A model generated the notes under the pieces. That model saw only the letters and a program-made list of their open reading frames with translations. It was not told the DNA's origin and did no database searches. Positions 33,033 through 42,335 of a stretch of DNA of 54,552 bases are shown here, piece after piece. Source of the DNA: Bacteroidota bacterium (GTDB lineage: Bacteria; Bacteroidota; Ignavibacteria; Kryptoniales; JAKASW01); NCBI GenBank assembly GCA_021825585.1, contig JAKAGT010000030.1, positions 1 to 54,552 of the forward strand, read 5' to 3'. The position numbers and the translations under genes were made by a program. Within the stretch, counting starts at the first letter, position 1. Each line of letters opens with the position of its first letter.

Positions 33033-33292
33033 CAGGTCGGAGCACGATTCATTACGGCGTCAGGTTCAACGATAGCATCAACTCGGGCGGCAAGAGGCAC
33101 TACCTGCGTTGGCTTCTTGCCGCTGGATGCGCGAAACGCCCGCGTATTTGATTCGGAGGGACGAACTCCCGGGAGATTCTCCCTGGTAACGATCTCTTGA
33201 CGCGGATACTCATTCAGTTTGCTTTTCCGTTTCTCATTATGAAAATTGTTCCCAAGAGTTGCGTCATAACAATGAAAACAGAGAGGCATGAA

Positions 33293-33897
33293 ATGAGTCC
33301 GCGACTTACCTATTGCTTTCACCGCCTGTTTAGCCTTCTTCTATTCATCGTCTGTGCAGCCGGGCTAACGGTTCCCGTGTCTGCGCAGGAAAATATGAAC
33401 CAGCCGCCAAAAGCAGAGCTCCGGGAATTGTATCGTCAGATCGATACTGCCTATATTCGCCTCCAGCCGCAGGTCATAATGCCTGGCGAAGGATATCTCA
33501 AACACGATTATCTCATCCCGGCGGGATTCTACAAACAGATGTGGGACTGGGACGGGTTCTTCATCGGCAATCACCTGATGAACCAGAAGAGAGAGAACGC
33601 GAAATACCTCAAGTGGTGGGTGCTGAATTTTGCGCACTCCATCGATTCAAACGGATATGTCTCCGGATGCATAACCACTAAGGGTCCGCGCCCGATATTC
33701 GGAAAATTCGCGATGAAACCGTTCTTGTCCCAGGGTGCATACCTCGTTTCGAAACGGCTGGCTTGAGAAAAGCGATGCTGAAGTACCTGTGGTTTCCGAA
33801 GGATGAATCGTTTTGGAATATCCGCCGAGACGATGGGAAACCGATAAAGAGGGTCGTCTATTCCAACTTCGTCCCGACTACAACAACCGGATACTGA
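33293..33897 (+). pseudogene. Truncated glycosidase, internal deletion
   Basis: From ATG 33293 a signal peptide (about 1-32, ending VSAQ) is followed by GEGYLKHDYLIPAGFYKQMWDWDGFFIGNHL, an (alpha/alpha)6 glycosidase N-terminal pattern like trehalase/GH63 enzymes. The frame stops at 33766. In another frame, 33766-33897, KAMLKYLWFPKDESFWNI, RVVYSNFVPTTTTGY reads as a further piece of the same family. Most of the catalytic domain is missing, so the gene looks internally deleted and inactive. Alternative upstream starts at 33197 and 33272 exist. Confidence 0.6.
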
Positions 33898-33996
33898 CTT
33901 GTGCAACCTGCCATTATATCTAATTTCGCCGGGTGGCTGTCGTGTCCGCGTGCGGCATTTTGCCGCAATCTATCAAGATCAGCGCCGTAATGTCGA

Positions 33997-34002
33997 TATA
34001 TT
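33997..34002 (+). promoter_or_regulatory. -10-like element before the small Ser-rich protein
   Basis: TATATT at 33997-34002, about 65 bp before the start; the -35 region is weak. Confidence 0.3.
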
Positions 34003-34065
34003 AACATACGGCTAATTGTACATGGCCACACAGTTCCTTCCATTAAAACATAGGAGTCAAGGAAA

Positions 34066-34287
34066 ATGGGAGTAAATCCAGTCAGTGCAGGAAGCGCTGC
34101 AGCTGCGTCGGCGACCCAGACGCAGAACTCTACCGGAAGCACCTCGTCGACTTCCAGCAAGAAGAAGGACGCAGTCGTTCTTTCTCAAAAGGCTAAAGAT
34201 TTGGCTGCCCAGCTGGCAGGTAAGTCTACCCAGGAAGAAATGAACGAGTCTGTCGCCGCGAAAATGCAGGAAGGCCCGAATTCTTAA
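34066..34287 (+). CDS. Small Ala/Ser/Thr-rich protein, unknown
   Basis: 73 residues. A low-complexity N-terminus (about 1-31, Ala/Ser/Thr/Gln) leads to KKKDAVVLSQKAKDLAAQLAGKSTQEE, a helical segment faintly like FlgM or flagellar-linked small proteins (DxVxLSxKAK). That likeness is weak. AAGGAAA before ATG 34066 is the ribosome-binding site. Monocistronic, with its own strong terminator. Confidence 0.6.
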   Translation: MGVNPVSAGSAAAASATQTQNSTGSTSSTSSKKKDAVVLSQKAKDLAAQLAGKSTQEEMNESVAAKMQEGPNS

Positions 34288-34297
34288 CCTAGGTTAA
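34284..34297. repeat. 14-bp perfect palindrome at a stop codon
   Basis: TTAACCTAGGTTAA is fully self-complementary and contains the stop codon of the small protein gene (34285-34287). It may be chance or a binding site. Confidence 0.4.
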
Positions 34298-34313
34298 GGC
34301 GCAATCCGATATA

Positions 34314-34352
34314 GAAGAAGGAGGTGTCTAGCCTCCTTCTTCGCTTTTTATT
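34314..34352 (+). terminator. Terminator after the small Ser-rich gene
   Basis: GAAGAAGGAGG (34314-34324) pairs perfectly with CCTCCTTCTTC (34332-34342) around a 7-nt loop, followed by GCTTTTTATT. Confidence 0.9.
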
Positions 34353-34460
34353 AATGATGAAGCCGGATTAAAGCTGCGGTATGACGCTGGCGTCAACTCT
34401 TTACTTAATAAATGACTTGCCGCGGCGCACAGCTCGCACTACACAGTATCTCCCCATACT

Positions 34461-34489
34461 TTGATTTTCCCTTGGTCAACGGTTATATT
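34461..34489 (+). promoter_or_regulatory. Promoter of the DivIVA-domain gene
   Basis: TTGATT (34461-34466), 17 bp, TATATT (34484-34489): same hexamers and spacing as the tRNA-Gln and secD promoters. Initiation about 25 nt before the start codon. Confidence 0.7.
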
Positions 34490-34521
34490 TTCCCTTCAGA
34501 AGTGGACTAGCCAACGCAGAA

Positions 34522-35058
34522 ATGAGACTTACTCCTATTCAAATGCGCAAACAGGAATTCGCGCGAAAATTTCGCGGGTTCGATCCCGAAGAGGTAGACG
34601 CGTTTCTATCCACAGCTGCGAATGATTTTGAAGAGCTCCTCAAAGAAAACATGGACCTAAGGGCGCAAAGGACCGCGCTGACCGAAGAATTGCAGAATTA
34701 CAGGAAACTCGAGGATTCGCTCCGGAGCCTTGTAACGCAGGCCGAAAGAGCCGCCAGCGAATCCAATGAAACGATGCGAAAGACGGCGCAAATAATCGAG
34801 CGAGAGGCCGAGGCGAAGGCGCAGATGCTCTTGAACGAAGCCAAGGACGAACTATCGCGCGCGAAGGTCAAGCTCGAAGAGGTGAAAAACCTGAGAGAGA
34901 CGATTCTGAGAACCGTCCGGACTATTCTCACCGCACAGCTAGACATGCTCAGTTCGCTTGAGAACGAACTCCTCGATCAGACTCCCCCGGCCGAGGTATT
35001 GGATATAAAGTCGATAATTGAATCAATAGAGAAATCGAAGTCGAAAAAAAATGACTAA
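34522..35058 (+). CDS. DivIVA-domain coiled-coil protein
   Basis: 178 residues. The N-terminal DivIVA signature [27 protein letters not shown] (about 3-29) contains the FxRxFRGxxxxEVDxFL pattern that binds curved membranes. The remainder is a long heptad-rich coiled coil (about 30-145). Likely involved in cell-pole or septum organisation. Its 3' end overlaps the purine phosphorylase start by 8 bp. Confidence 0.88.
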   Translation: MRLTPIQMRKQEFARKFRGFDPEEVDAFLSTAANDFEELLKENMDLRAQRTALTEELQNYRKLEDSLRSLVTQAERAASESNETMRKTAQIIEREAEAKAQMLLNEAKDELSRAKVKLEEVKNLRETILRTVRTILTAQLDMLSSLENELLDQTPPAEVLDIKSIIESIEKSKSKKND

Positions 35059-35872
35059 GCTCAAATCGAAGATTCTGGAATCCGTCGAGGCGATAAGAAA
35101 GAAGTGCAGGCTGGAACCGTCGATCGGGATCATTCTGGGGACCGGTCTCGGCGCCCTCGCAGATGAAATCACCGACAAAACGGTGATCGATTACGGTGAA
35201 ATTCCTCATTTCCTGCTTTCGACGGTAGAATCTCATCACGGGAAATTGATACTCGGCAGGCTCGGCGGTAAGGATGTAGTCGCGATGCAAGGGCGTTTCC
35301 ATTTCTACGAAGGCTACTCGATGGAACAGATCACACTGCCGGTCAGGGTGATGAAGTTCCTGGGCGCGAAGACACTCATTGTCTCCAACGCAGCGGGTGG
35401 ACTCAACCCGAATTTTCGCAAGGGAGACATCATGATTATCGTCGACCACATGAACTTGCTCGGCGATAATCCGCTCATCGGCGTCAACGACGAGACAATA
35501 GGTCCACGTTTTCCGGATATGAGCGAACCTTACTCTAAAGAGCTGATCATCCTCGCGATGCAGGCTGCAAGCGAAAACAAGATAAGGGTCGAGCGCGGCG
35601 TATTTGCCGCGATGACCGGGCCAAGTCTCGAGACTCGGGCCGAATACAGATTTTTGCGCATGATCGGCGCCGATGCGGTCGGAATGTCGACGGTCCCGGA
35701 AGACATCGTCGCCGTTCACATGGGAATGAAGGTGTGCGGATTCTCTGTTATCACCGACGAATGTTTCCCCGATTCGCTGGTTCCGGCAGAGGTTCAGGAC
35801 ATAATTCGCGTGGCAAATGGAGCGCAGCCAAAATTGACAAGGTTGATGAAGACAGTAATTGAGAAAATCTGA
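35051..35872 (+). CDS. Purine nucleoside phosphorylase (trimeric class)
   Basis: Cleaves purine ribonucleosides with phosphate. 273 residues. [27 protein letters not shown] (phosphate-binding His), [22 protein letters not shown] and [12 protein letters not shown] are class II motifs. The base-specificity Asn segment, usually SLITN, reads SVITDEC, with Asp instead of Asn; I believe this is seen in other FCB members, and it may shift base preference. Overlaps the DivIVA-domain gene. Confidence 0.93.
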   Translation: MTKLKSKILESVEAIRKKCRLEPSIGIILGTGLGALADEITDKTVIDYGEIPHFLLSTVESHHGKLILGRLGGKDVVAMQGRFHFYEGYSMEQITLPVRVMKFLGAKTLIVSNAAGGLNPNFRKGDIMIIVDHMNLLGDNPLIGVNDETIGPRFPDMSEPYSKELIILAMQAASENKIRVERGVFAAMTGPSLETRAEYRFLRMIGADAVGMSTVPEDIVAVHMGMKVCGFSVITDECFPDSLVPAEVQDIIRVANGAQPKLTRLMKTVIEKI

Positions 35873-35940
35873 ATGGGCGGAATATTGGAGAACCGGTATA
35901 CCGGGATGATGGATTAGTGAATTGATGGACGATTATATAT

Positions 35941-36180
35941 ATGGACGGTTTACAAGGTTTAGGAAAGACACTGGTTATTATCGGAGGGATAATTCTTGTC
36001 CTTGGGCTCCTTTTTATGCTTTCTGAGAGGCTCAATTTACCTTTTTTCGGAAAGCTCCCGGGTGACATCCAAATAAAGGGGAAGAATTTTCAGGTCTATT
36101 TCCCGATTGCTACAAGCATTATCTTGAGCGTTATTTTGACCTTGATACTATATTTGATTTCTTATTTCTCCAAGAGGTAA
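35941..36180 (+). CDS. DUF2905 membrane protein
   Basis: 79 residues: a membrane helix (about 10-27), the central GKLPGDIQIKGKNFQVYFPIATSI segment typical of DUF2905, and a second helix (about 54-75). Function unknown. Start ATG 35941 has no strong Shine-Dalgarno. It ends 6 bp before ileS. Confidence 0.85.
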   Translation: MDGLQGLGKTLVIIGGIILVLGLLFMLSERLNLPFFGKLPGDIQIKGKNFQVYFPIATSIILSVILTLILYLISYFSKR

Positions 36181-36186
36181 AAAGAA

Positions 36187-39100
36187 TTGAGCAAGTTCAA
36201 AGAGATTAGCGATAAAATCAAATACTCCGATCTTGAGCACGAGGTCCTTGAGTTTTGGAAGAAGAACAAGATTTTCGAGAGAAGCGTAAGCGAGCGGGCA
36301 GGGAAGCCGAATTTTACCTTCTATGAAGGACCGCCGACAGCGAACGGACGACCGGGAATACATCACGTACTGGCCCGGACGTTGAAGGACCTGGTGTGCC
36401 GTTACAAAACAATGCGCGGGTACCAGGTTCATCGCAAGGCCGGATGGGATACTCACGGGCTGCCGGTTGAGATTGAAGTCGAGAAGAAACTCGGCATAAA
36501 GCACAAAGATGAGATCGTCGACTACGGCGTAGAGAAGTTCAACGCGCTGTGCAGGAAATCTGTCTTCGAATACAAGGACGACTGGGAGGTAATGACCGAG
36601 AGGATCGGCTACTGGGTTGATCTCAACGATGCCTACATCACCTGTGAGAATTATTACATCGAGTCTGTCTGGTGGGCGTTGAAGAAAATTTTCGATGCGG
36701 GACTCATCTACAAGGGATACAAGAGCCAGCCGTACTGCCCGCGCTGCGAGACCTCGCTTTCGTCGCATGAAGTCGCACTCGGTTACCAGGACGTGAAGGA
36801 CACTTCAATCTACATCAAGCTGAAGGTTGTAGGCGAGGACAACACTTACTTCCTGGTGTGGACGACCACTCCATGGACGCTTCCGTCGAACGTGGCGATC
36901 GCGATAAACAAGAACGAAGACTACGTCAGGGTCGAGAACAAAGGTCAGATCCTGATCCTGGCCAGAAGCAGGGTCGGCATCCTCGACGGCGACTATTCGA
37001 TCGAGTCCGAGTTCAAGGGAAGCCATCTGCTGGGCAAGGAATATGAAAGGCTGTTCGACTACACGCCGGTAACGAAGCGCGGATTCTACGCTACTCACGG
37101 CGATTTTGTCACGATGGACGACGGTACCGGAATAGTGCACATCGCTCCCGCCTTCGGCGAAGACGATTACCAGACCGGAAGGGCATACGATCTACCGTTT
37201 CTGCAGCTGGTCGATAAGAGCGGCAACATGACACCGGAAGTGAAGGACTTCGCAGAGATGTTTGTCAAGGAAGCCGATCCCCAAATAATAGATAATCTCA
37301 AGCGCCGCGGTCTTCTTTACAAGAAAGAGACGATCACGCACAGTTATCCGCACTGCTGGCGCTGCAAGACTCCGCTTCTTTATTATGCGCGCGCGTCGTG
37401 GTACATCGCAACGACGAAGTTTGCCGCCAAGATGGTCGAGTTGAACAAAACGATCAACTGGGTACCACCTGAAGTCGGGGTCGGAAGGTTCGGCAACTGG
37501 CTGGAGGAGAACAAGGATTGGGCGCTCTCGCGCGACCGGTTCTGGGGGACGCCGCTCAACATTTGGGTCTGCACGAACGAGAAATGCGGCCATTTTCATT
37601 CCGTGGGGAGCGTCGAGGAACTCCGCAAGCTCGGAAGGAATGTGGCGGCAGATATCGACCTTCATAAGCCATTTGTCGACGGTATCACGCTGACCTGTGA
37701 GAAGTGCGGCGGAGAGATGAAACGTACGCCAGAGCTCATCGACGTGTGGTTCGATTCCGGCTCGATGCCGTTTGCGCAGTATCATTATCCGTTCGAGAAC
37801 AAGGAATGGTTCGAGAGCCACTTCCCGGCCGACTACATATCCGAAGGAATCGACCAGACGCGGGGATGGTTTTATTCGATGCACGCAATTTCGACTTTCC
37901 TTTTCGGAAGCCCGGCTTACAAGACCGTTATCAGCCATGAGCTTGTCCTTGACAAGGACGGCCAGAAAATGTCGAAATCGAAGGGGAATGTGGTTGATCC
38001 CTTCAAGGTTGTCTCTGAATACGGTGCCGATGCTGTGCGGTGGTACCTGGTCACCTCGAGTCCGCCGCATAAGCCGAAACTCTTCGACGAGGGCGGCCTG
38101 GTCGAAGTTCAGAGGAAGTTCTTCAGCACGCTCCTGAACACCTACTCCTTCTTCGGCCTCTATGCGAACATAGACGGATTCACGTATTCCGGGCCGAGAA
38201 TCCCGGTAGATGAGAGGCTCGAGATTGATCGCTGGATAATATCGGTTTTGAATACGCTCGTGAAAGACTACGCGGGCTGGATGGACTCTTATGATGTGAC
38301 AAGAGCAGCGAGAGCCGTTTCCGATTTCACGATAGACCAGCTTTCAAACTGGTATGTCCGCCGCAGCAGGCGGCGGTTCTGGAAGGGTGAAATGGCGAAA
38401 GACAAACTCGCCGCGTACCAGACGCTTTACGAATGCCTCGTGACGGTTGCGAAACTTATGTCGCCGTTCGCCCCGTTCCTTTCCGAACAGCTTTACGGAT
38501 ATCTGAACGGAGTAACCGGACTCGACCCGCATGAGTCTATTCACCTTTCTAATTATCCCGAAGTGGGGGAAGACGAGATAGATTCGAGCCTCGAAGAGAG
38601 AATGGCACTCGCGGAGAGGATCGTATATCTTTCGAGGGCGATGCGCGCGAAGTATAACATAAAAGTGCGCCAGCCGCTCAGAAGAATCATTATCCCGGTC
38701 TCGTCTCAGCACATGCGCGAAACTATTTCACAGGTCGAGAGTGTTATTCTCGACGAGATCAACGTCAAGTCCGCAATGTACGTCGACGATGACTCCGAGT
38801 TCGTGAACAAGGGAGCCAAACCCAACTTTAAATCGATCGGTCCGAAGTTCGGTAAGGACGTTAAGACGGTTGCCGAACTCATAAAGTCTATGACGAGTAA
38901 GGACATCAAGAAACTTGAAAAGGAGGGTTCGATAGACCTTCGCACCGACAGCAAGGCATTCCATGTCATACTTGCCGACGTCGAAGTATTCAGCCAGGAG
39001 CTTTCGGGTTGGCTGGTCGAGTCCGATGGCACGCTCACCGTTGCTTTGGATACAGAGCTGGACGATGATCTCAAAAATGAAGGAATAGCGAGAGAATTTG

Positions 39101-39342
39101 TAAATAGAATACAGAATCTCAGGAAAGATGCAGGTTTTGAAGTCACGGACAGAATACGGGTGTACGTCGACTGTCCGGCGGAGTTCATTGAAGCCGTAAC
39201 AAGATTATCCGATTACATAAGATCGGAGACCTTAGCTGTGGATTTCTCCACGACTATAAAAGAGGGAGAGTACACAGAGGATGTTGAAATAGAAAAGCAG
39301 AAGTTTAAAATTTCAGTTAGCAGGGCAAGCAAAGGAGTCTAA
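36187..39342 (+). CDS. ileS: Isoleucyl-tRNA synthetase, eukaryal-type
   Basis: 1051 residues. The class I signature region PPTANGRPGIHHVLARTLKD (GIHH at 57-60 replaces the HIGH pattern), KAGWDTHGLPVE, the editing domain with the TTPWTLPSNVA motif, a zinc-type CPRC, and the catalytic KMSKS (594-598). The length and these motifs point to the eukaryotic/archaeal-like IleS2 clade, which is naturally less sensitive to mupirocin. TTG 36187 is the start; an ATG is absent before the conserved N-terminus. Confidence 0.96.
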   Translation: MSKFKEISDKIKYSDLEHEVLEFWKKNKIFERSVSERAGKPNFTFYEGPPTANGRPGIHHVLARTLKDLVCRYKTMRGYQVHRKAGWDTHGLPVEIEVEKKLGIKHKDEIVDYGVEKFNALCRKSVFEYKDDWEVMTERIGYWVDLNDAYITCENYYIESVWWALKKIFDAGLIYKGYKSQPYCPRCETSLSSHEVALGYQDVKDTSIYIKLKVVGEDNTYFLVWTTTPWTLPSNVAIAINKNEDYVRVENKGQILILARSRVGILDGDYSIESEFKGSHLLGKEYERLFDYTPVTKRGFYATHGDFVTMDDGTGIVHIAPAFGEDDYQTGRAYDLPFLQLVDKSGNMTPEVKDFAEMFVKEADPQIIDNLKRRGLLYKKETITHSYPHCWRCKTPLLYYARASWYIATTKFAAKMVELNKTINWVPPEVGVGRFGNWLEENKDWALSRDRFWGTPLNIWVCTNEKCGHFHSVGSVEELRKLGRNVAADIDLHKPFVDGITLTCEKCGGEMKRTPELIDVWFDSGSMPFAQYHYPFENKEWFESHFPADYISEGIDQTRGWFYSMHAISTFLFGSPAYKTVISHELVLDKDGQKMSKSKGNVVDPFKVVSEYGADAVRWYLVTSSPPHKPKLFDEGGLVEVQRKFFSTLLNTYSFFGLYANIDGFTYSGPRIPVDERLEIDRWIISVLNTLVKDYAGWMDSYDVTRAARAVSDFTIDQLSNWYVRRSRRRFWKGEMAKDKLAAYQTLYECLVTVAKLMSPFAPFLSEQLYGYLNGVTGLDPHESIHLSNYPEVGEDEIDSSLEERMALAERIVYLSRAMRAKYNIKVRQPLRRIIIPVSSQHMRETISQVESVILDEINVKSAMYVDDDSEFVNKGAKPNFKSIGPKFGKDVKTVAELIKSMTSKDIKKLEKEGSIDLRTDSKAFHVILADVEVFSQELSGWLVESDGTLTVALDTELDDDLKNEGIAREFVNRIQNLRKDAGFEVTDRIRVYVDCPAEFIEAVTRLSDYIRSETLAVDFSTTIKEGEYTEDVEIEKQKFKISVSRASKGV

Positions 39343-39344
39343 CA

Positions 39345-39848
39345 ATGGCAAAGAAATTGGCAGCAAAACCGGCGAAGAAGGTTAAAAGGGCACCGACGGC
39401 GGCCCAAAGGAAGAAGATTGTCGCGCGTCCGGTCGTCAGTCCCGTAAAGCCTTCGTCCAAAGAAGCGCAACCCAAGAAGGGATTCAACAAGGCGGAGCTG
39501 GACCATTTCAGGAAGATAATTCTGGAGAAGAGGAAGCAGATTATCGAAGAGCTCGAGTTGATGAGCGAGGCAATGAACGACAGTTCCGGAGGCGATTATT
39601 TTGAGGAAAATTCCCCGTATTCGCTTCACATGGAGCAGGGAACCGATACGATGGAAAAGGAGAAGAATTACCTCTTGGCAGCTCGTCAGCGCAAGTTCCT
39701 TGAGTATCTGGACGATGCGATGAAGAGAATTGACAAGGGTGTCTATGGATTCTGTCAGGACTGCGGAAAACTCATCGATATGGCTCGCCTCGAAGCTGTC
39801 CCTCATGCTCAATTGTGCATAACTTGTAAATTGAAACGGGGCCAGTAG
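39345..39848 (+). CDS. DksA/TraR-family zinc-finger protein
   Basis: 167 residues. The N-terminal 45 residues are a Lys/Ala/Pro-rich extension. A coiled-coil segment (about 50-130) has the typical LDHFRKIILEKRKQIIEEL, and the C4 zinc finger uses Cys137, Cys140, Cys158 and Cys161 (CQDC and CITC). DksA-type proteins bind the RNA polymerase secondary channel to modulate stringent control, although the lysine-rich tail is atypical. It ends LKRGQ, and the same five residues end the next gene, which is relevant to the lspA duplication. Confidence 0.9.
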   Translation: MAKKLAAKPAKKVKRAPTAAQRKKIVARPVVSPVKPSSKEAQPKKGFNKAELDHFRKIILEKRKQIIEELELMSEAMNDSSGGDYFEENSPYSLHMEQGTDTMEKEKNYLLAARQRKFLEYLDDAMKRIDKGVYGFCQDCGKLIDMARLEAVPHAQLCITCKLKRGQ

Positions 39849-39849
39849 T

Positions 39850-40413
39850 TTGAAGGTACTCTACGTTACGCTTTCGGTCGTAATCGCGGATCAGGTTACG
39901 AAGCTTCTTGTAAGAGGCGTACAAATCCCCTTCCTGGGGATCAACATAGCCGGCATGCCTCTCTACTCGAGCACGCCAATCATAGGCAACTTTTTGCGCC
40001 TTACGTACATCGAAAATCCCGGCATGGCATTCGAGATCGATTTCGGATGGAAGTCCTTTTTTGCGATTTTCTCGATCATCGCCAGCATAGCAATACTCTT
40101 GTACCTGTATAAGGTACGGCAAGAGAGCAGAGTCGTCAGATTTTCTCTTGCACTAATCCTGGGTGGTGCAATTGGAAATTTGATCGATCGCGTCTTCTAC
40201 GGACCCCTTTTCGACGGGACCTCCTTCTTTCACGGCAGGGTCGTTGACTTCATCGACTTCGATTTCTTCAAGGTAAGCATCTTCGGTTACAACTTTTCGC
40301 GCTTTCCGGTTTTCAACATTGCCGACGCATCTGTCACGATTGGTGTGATAATGCTCCTAATTTTTCATAGGAGGACAGTGGAAGAACCGCAGATATTGAA
40401 AAGAGGCCAGTAG
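39850..40413 (+). CDS. lspA: Lipoprotein signal peptidase, copy 1
   Basis: 187 residues, four predicted membrane segments. Catalytic aspartates lie in GNLIDR (Asp113) and FNIADASV (Asp159), both kept, so it should be active in cleaving prolipoprotein signals. The conserved NPGMAFG motif reads NPGMAFE (Glu62), a deviation absent in copy 2. TTG 39850 is the start. It is the upstream half of a tandem pair, with 565 bp between equivalent starts. Copy 1 lies between dksA-like and copy 2 in an ileS-dksA-lspA-lspA-rluD string. Confidence 0.95.
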   Translation: MKVLYVTLSVVIADQVTKLLVRGVQIPFLGINIAGMPLYSSTPIIGNFLRLTYIENPGMAFEIDFGWKSFFAIFSIIASIAILLYLYKVRQESRVVRFSLALILGGAIGNLIDRVFYGPLFDGTSFFHGRVVDFIDFDFFKVSIFGYNFSRFPVFNIADASVTIGVIMLLIFHRRTVEEPQILKRGQ

Positions 40414-40414
40414 T

Positions 40415-41077
40415 TTGAAGGTACTCTACGTTACACTATCGGTCGTAATTGCCGACCAGGTTACGAAAATACTCGTGATGGGTCTGCAGATCCCGTCACT
40501 GGGAATTCACATACCGGGCATGCCGCTATACTCGAGTGAACCGATTATCGGCAATTTTCTGCGATTCACGTACATTCAAAATCCGGGGATGGCTTTTGGA
40601 ATTGACTTCGGATGGAAGTCATTCTTTGCGCTGTTCTCAATCGTTGCAAGCCTGGCGATACTTCTGTACCTGTATAAAGTCCGGCAGGAGAGCAGAATCG
40701 TCAGGTTCTCGCTCGCACTGATCCTCGGCGGTGCAATTGGGAATTTGATTGACCGCGTCTTTTATGGTCCCCTGTTCGACGGCACAGCTCTTTTTCACGG
40801 AAGGGTCATCGACTTCATCGATTTCGACTTTTTCAATATTCATCTCTTCGGATACAATTTTTCCCGATTTCCGGTTTTCAACATTGCTGACGCATCTGTG
40901 ACCGTCGGCGTCGTAATGCTCCTGATTTTTCACAAGCGGACGATGGAGAACCCACATGTTGAAATTGCCGGCACCGATCCGATCGGATGCGATGCAGCTG
41001 GTGATAATACAGCGGGCAGGTCGTCATCGGAAACCTGTGGGCAAGCAGGTGAAACAGGCAATGCTGCGAAGGGTTGA
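40415..41077 (+). CDS. lspA: Lipoprotein signal peptidase, copy 2
   Basis: 220 residues, highly similar to copy 1 over its first 175 residues. Both catalytic aspartates (GNLIDR, NIADASV) and the regular NPGMAFG motif are present. The C-terminal 45 residues are a hydrophilic tail with no family counterpart, overlapping the rluD start by 17 bp. TTG 40415 is preceded by the same GGCCAGTAG sequence as copy 1. Probably the canonical copy; the tail may be under little constraint. Confidence 0.93.
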   Translation: MKVLYVTLSVVIADQVTKILVMGLQIPSLGIHIPGMPLYSSEPIIGNFLRFTYIQNPGMAFGIDFGWKSFFALFSIVASLAILLYLYKVRQESRIVRFSLALILGGAIGNLIDRVFYGPLFDGTALFHGRVIDFIDFDFFNIHLFGYNFSRFPVFNIADASVTVGVVMLLIFHKRTMENPHVEIAGTDPIGCDAAGDNTAGRSSSETCGQAGETGNAAKG

Positions 41078-42023
41078 GATTGTCGTTGCCCCTGGTCAGA
41101 AGAAGAAAGAACGGATAGACAAATTTCTCGCGGCTCAACTGGAAGTCGCGAGCCGCGCAAAAGTTCAGAAGTACATCGAAGAAGGTCTCGTACTCATCAA
41201 CGGCGAAGCCGTTCGTGCGAGTTACAAAATTTCCCCCCATGACAAAATAATAGTCGACATTCCAACGTCGGCGCCGCCGGACAGGGCAAAGCCCGAAAAC
41301 ATTCCGCTTAACATCGTCTATGAAGATGAATCACTAATAGTCGTCAACAAACGGGCCGGAATGGTCACTCATCCGGGGCACGGAAACTGGACAGGCACCC
41401 TTGCCAATGCGCTTCTTTATCACTGTAACAGGCTCTCGACGCTGAACGACCCTCACGTCCGGCCTGGAATAGTGCATAGGCTCGACAAGGACACGAGCGG
41501 TTTGATCGTCTCTGCGAAAGACGACGTAGCCCATGCTTCCCTGGCCAGGCAATTTGCCGACAGGACAATCGACCGGGAATACTGGTCTCTCGTATGGGGG
41601 AAGCTCAACTCGAAACGCGGGCTCATCGAAGCCGAGATCGGGCGCAGCAAAAGCGACAGGAAGAAATTCGCAGTTGTTGAGGACGGGAAGTTTGCGGCGA
41701 CCGAGTACGAAGTCCTGAAAGAGTTCAAGTTCCTTACGCTGGTGAGACTGAAGCTGCGTACCGGAAGGACCCATCAGATACGCGTACATCTTTCGTATAT
41801 CGGCCATCCCGTGTTCGGCGACCCGACCTATCACGGCAGGCGGATAAACTACGGTGAGCCGACTCCAAGATTGAGGCAGGAAGTGACCCTGCTGTTGAAG
41901 ATAATGGACAGGCAGGCTCTCCACGCAAAGACCCTGGGGTTTATCCATCCGTTGACAAAGGAACACCTGCATTTTGATTCCGAGCTTCCAGATGATTTCA
42001 CGGAAGTTCTCGACCGGCTCTGA
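41061..42023 (+). CDS. rluD: Ribosomal large-subunit pseudouridine synthase, RluD type
   Basis: 320 residues from ATG 41061. The S4 RNA-binding domain (about 17-65) has RIDKFLAAQL and KVQKYIEEGLVLING; the catalytic motif HRLDKDTSGLIV has Asp142; and RTHQIRVHL follows. It modifies helix 69 uridines of 23S rRNA or a related site; the exact target cannot be told from sequence. A longer reading from 40956 would translate the 3' end of lspA, so ATG 41061 is chosen. Confidence 0.93.
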   Translation: MLRRVEIVVAPGQKKKERIDKFLAAQLEVASRAKVQKYIEEGLVLINGEAVRASYKISPHDKIIVDIPTSAPPDRAKPENIPLNIVYEDESLIVVNKRAGMVTHPGHGNWTGTLANALLYHCNRLSTLNDPHVRPGIVHRLDKDTSGLIVSAKDDVAHASLARQFADRTIDREYWSLVWGKLNSKRGLIEAEIGRSKSDRKKFAVVEDGKFAATEYEVLKEFKFLTLVRLKLRTGRTHQIRVHLSYIGHPVFGDPTYHGRRINYGEPTPRLRQEVTLLLKIMDRQALHAKTLGFIHPLTKEHLHFDSELPDDFTEVLDRL

Positions 42024-42223
42024 TAATCTGTTCGACGCAAAGCCTCAATTATCCTTTAAACCAAGCTGATATCCGTCTCTGTCCAGGGGACGTGAGTTAG
42101 CCAGCAGTAAGGTCCTTTGTCCTGTCTCATCGAAAACAAACGAATGTGTACTTTCCATAACGGCGGTTCATTCCCGCTTTATGCGGCCTGTTTTCCCGAA
42201 TGCACCTGCCGGGCAGCAGAAAC
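42024..42223. other. Intergenic region, no gene seen
   Basis: No coding sequence supported. Confidence 0.4.
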
Positions 42224-42251
42224 TTAAGAGGGCTCCTTCACGGTTTATATT
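42224..42251 (+). promoter_or_regulatory. Candidate promoter of msrB
   Basis: TTAAGA (42224-42229), 16 bp, TATATT (42246-42251). The -35 is weak. Confidence 0.4.
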
Positions 42252-42335
42252 AGTGAAGCAAGCGCGATGGCAGTCATACCTGTCATCCGTCCACATACGG
42301 TGGCGGGAGAATTCAAACTGTTGGAGGAGTTAGAA

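Noticed and set aside
40956-41060. Longer RluD start
   Set aside because: The extra 35 residues overlap lspA copy 2 and match no RluD N-terminus.
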